This document shows, one piece after another, positions 60,901 to 64,000 of a DNA stretch of 64,000 nt (positions within the stretch are counted from its first letter, which is position 1; the number at the start of each line of letters is the position of its first letter). The stretch is from Liolophura sinensis. Its lineage: Eukaryota > Mollusca > Polyplacophora > Chitonida > Chitonidae. The notes below the pieces were generated by a model. It did not search any database, was not told the DNA's origin, and worked only from the letters and a program-made list of their open reading frames with translations. Made by a program: the position numbers and the translations under genes. Where the stretch lies: NCBI RefSeq assembly GCF_032854445.1, contig NC_088301.1, positions 52,751,187 to 52,815,186 on the forward strand, written 5' to 3'.

Positions 60901-63900
60901 CTCACAGAAATTACACCTATTGTAGTGTATGTATACATTTTAGTTGTACATAAGAATGCATGTGTTCATACAACAATGGGTAATGATTATATTTTAAGAA
61001 CACCCAGTGTTACATACATGCATAGGTATCATCAGATAAGATGTATGAGGATGGAACAATCCATTATATGCTGTTAGTCTGGAGCAGCATTTTAAAATAC
61101 ACACATCATGCAATATACAAGCATGTACCTTATAACTGATGCACATGTACACTACATGTGTATGTATATGGCTATAGGTCTCCATGACAAAGGGCTCATA
61201 TGTGTGTGTTTGGTCGGCCTATGCAATAATCCAGCATCAGTGTACAAGTAAATGTACATGTACATGTCCTGCTAAATACATTGCCATTGTGTTGTCAACT
61301 ATTGGTTGTAACTAGGTTGCATGCTAAGGTTTCAACCTTGGAACCCTACAGCTGTCTGCCTTCCTACATTACAGTACAGTACTACATGTAGACAATGAGT
61401 AATTCCAGGCATTGTAGATATGGAACAGGGCCAAGGCAACTGAAATGGTTTGTCAATAAACATAACCTGGCCAAAACCATGCCTGGCATCCATCACTGCT
61501 GCGTATACAATGTACCTACATGTATGCACCCAACATGTATCATTTAGGGCTAGCAAAGGAAATAAGCACACATGAACGACACAGTGCATGCAGCACTTTA
61601 TAGATACAATAGCAAGACAGCATCAAAGAACAGGCTGACTGGCACATAGCTAACAGAGAAAGACGAATATATAATTACGTGAAAACAGGATGGTTGCGTG
61701 GTCACTTGAGCACCGATACAGGCCAGGAATCTCAGTTCATCCATCTTGATGACTCCTTGGCTTGCTTGGTTTCTGGATGTACATGCAAACTGGACACAAT
61801 CTCCCTTCACCAGTGATTAGGCTACTGGTCAGATGGAAGACCTAATGTACATAGGGCCGTTTTATATGGACAAACACCTCGGTATCCGCTTAGACGATTT
61901 CTGCGTGACAACACAGCTGGGATTTACATGTGGTACGTTTTTTTTTTTGTCCATGATAATTCCCATGATTTTCTCCACACAGCAACACCACAACAACAGC
62001 TGTGACTCCTTTCTCAGAATTTTAGATTGATCAGTTTTTTGAGCATACATTTTGATCCATTGCCAAACTGCCAGAGAACATAGAAATGCACATTTGTGTT
62101 ACTGGTGTCCTCATGATGTAATCACAAACACAGTCCTGCATCAAGTCTAAGCAAGGTGCCTCATGTGATTCTGAGACAGTCAGAGCTCCGCATGTAAATT
62201 CCCCCCATGTGGCCACCTGGTGTCAGGTATCAGCCATATTTAACACTTCTTGTCACAATAACCTCAGACCTCAGATAGAGCTCATGTTCATTTGGCTTTA
62301 CGAGCTCCTGTCAGCAGAACGCCATGTAAATGGCGGAAACTGTATGTATCTGTTGGATCGCCGGCAGTTTTGGAATCTTAGGGTCTAGATAAGACAGGCA
62401 TAATACCGTGTAGGACAAGCCAAAGCTGGGCTGACACTCCAAATGAGAGCTCGACATCAATCACCCTCATGAATTCTGGATACCTCTACCTGACGGGCTA
62501 TATTTTCTCATTCCAGCTTCCAAACTGCATTGCCTTCCAGTCAGCTTGGAATTAACCAGGCTTCAACATGATGATGATGATGATGACAAATCCCTGATGT
62601 TTTAATAACAGGCAGTTTATGTATTACCACACATGCTGGAAAGCCCAGCAATGATTTACACAACCATCAAACAGCCCAGCAATGATTTACACAACCATCA
62701 AACTACGCAAGAAAATCGTCAAGAAAGTTTTACGGATTTCCAATTTACAGCCTGATCCCTGGTTCAGTTCAGGGCAAAACAATCCTAGTAACTCCAATGC
62801 TAACGTACATGTACATCACTGCATTGAAACTGGCTGTCGGAAACAATATCACTAGTTAGGCCTCCTTTCCTCTTATAAGGGTGATTCAAAAATCTCTACC
62901 CCACCACCTTCCACTTCCCCCTCATGTCAGTTGCGGAACCCTTTCAGAGAGGTCAGATTAAAAATTTACCACACACTGACGTTAATTCAAGGAAGCAGGG
63001 CAGTCTGTCTGGAAACCCAACACTCCAAACTCTTAAGACAGTCTACCCTTTGACTTCTTACAAACCCTCCAATGTCCCTCAAACCTAAATTACCATACAA
63101 TTTGGCTGAATGATTTTTCTGGAACTTCCTTGAGCTCCAAATAGCCACACGTGGTATAAAGTCTCCCACATAACTGACCGTTAATTCCATCCAGGAATCA
63201 TTTCACATGGTTTTAGTTACACAGATGGGTCTGGTGTGATACGAAAACTTGAAAAAGCTTTCTACACAGCACATGGCATTGCCCCTACACTTGAGCGAAC
63301 ACTAGACAAGTATTCCAGACAATTCTTCCATCCAAGGCAACAAACACGAACCATCCAGGAGTTCAAGAGCCTTAAGCCTATCTGGTATCTCTTTGGAGAT
63401 TTTAGTTTGATGTTCAAAATCAAACTCCCCAAAACATCAAATCTTATTTCATGTTGGCTTTAGCTGTCTGGCTGTACACACTTCCAGAGCTGATACCAGC
63501 ATTAAGTCCTTCAGCTAAGAAATGTAAAATATTGTGAAACCCAGGCTGTTCAAAAGCAGACTTTCACTACATGATCTTGAGACCAGTCCATGCTTTGACA
63601 TCCCAAAGCATCTTTAGAGGCGATTTTGTCCCAGGAAGTGAAATCCATTCTTCAAATAGACTTTACAGGGTTGGAAGACTGTAAATATGCCCACACTCAG
63701 CTCTCCATATTCGCATGTCAACAGAACCTTGGCTGGCTTAATTAAAATAAAATAAACGCAGCCTTGCCTCTTTGAGAGGGAAGTCTGCAAGTAAAGTTGG
63801 TCACTGAGAGTTTATGTAATCTGAAAGCGCAGAATGCTGTAGGGACCATGAAGATTTTGGAGCAACAACTTTGCGGCCAAAGAAATGTCAGAAAACAGTT

Positions 63901-64000
63901 CAATAAAGCCAAAGCATTTACACAAAGGAGTTGTTTCAATACTTGCATAAAAATGGCAATCCTATATATTCCCTACCTGAACATGAATTCCCTAATTTAA
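57991..64000. other. Noncoding, nothing firmly recognised
   Basis: No gene, RNA or transposon was recognised. It contains a short (ATG)n run at 62568-62586 and a perfect 31-bp tandem duplication at 62642-62703. The open frames, including 63236-63463, have no domain I can name. Confidence 0.5.
62642..62703. repeat. Perfect 31-bp tandem duplication
   Basis: The unit starting AGCCCAGCAATGATTTACAC at 62642 is repeated without change at 62673. Confidence 0.95.

Overview
The window is animal nuclear DNA, AT-rich and dominated by introns, intergenic sequence and repeats. It most likely comes from a mollusc or another lophotrochozoan. The evidence is one intron-rich metazoan gene (SARM1), many tRNA-derived SINE copies ending in a conserved 'ggtgttttacgcc' type tail with AAAT repeats, a BEL/Pao retrotransposon, hAT-like terminal-inverted-repeat elements, and a very high density of the palindromic word TACATGTA. 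I associate that repeat landscape with bivalve and gastropod genomes from memory; the species cannot be read from the sequence. Layout: positions 1-15108 are 3' flank with no confident gene, carrying one SINE, a 73-bp tandem duplication and a minisatellite near 5.0-5.4 kb. Positions 15109-43469 hold the whole coding region of SARM1 on the minus strand in eight coding exons (735 codons plus stop). The exon joins keep frame throughout and rebuild an ARM domain, two SAM domains and a TIR NADase domain, with the catalytic Glu at residue 641. The first intron (25176-42431, about 17 kb) holds a decayed BEL/Pao element in opposite orientation (about 28.2-33.8 kb), three separate long-period tandem repeats (about 35.0-35.8, 37.5-38.6 and 40.6-41.2 kb), a 5'-truncated SINE and a short element flanked by a perfect 15-bp target-site duplication. 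Positions 43473-64000 are the 5' flank of SARM1: microsatellites, several SINEs, a pair of nested hAT-like elements (50661-52073) and a 25-bp-period minisatellite. No other confident protein-coding gene, RNA gene or CRISPR array was seen. The points most worth checking are a 34-bp repeat that triplicates the splice donor of the first coding exon, a His at the position of human SARM1 Arg110 in the NAD+/NMN sensing pocket, the nested transposons with a clean 6-bp target duplication, and the short element with the 15-bp duplication. All exon boundaries were placed by eye from GT/AG sites, reading frame and similarity to SARM1 as I know it; no transcript data or database search was available.
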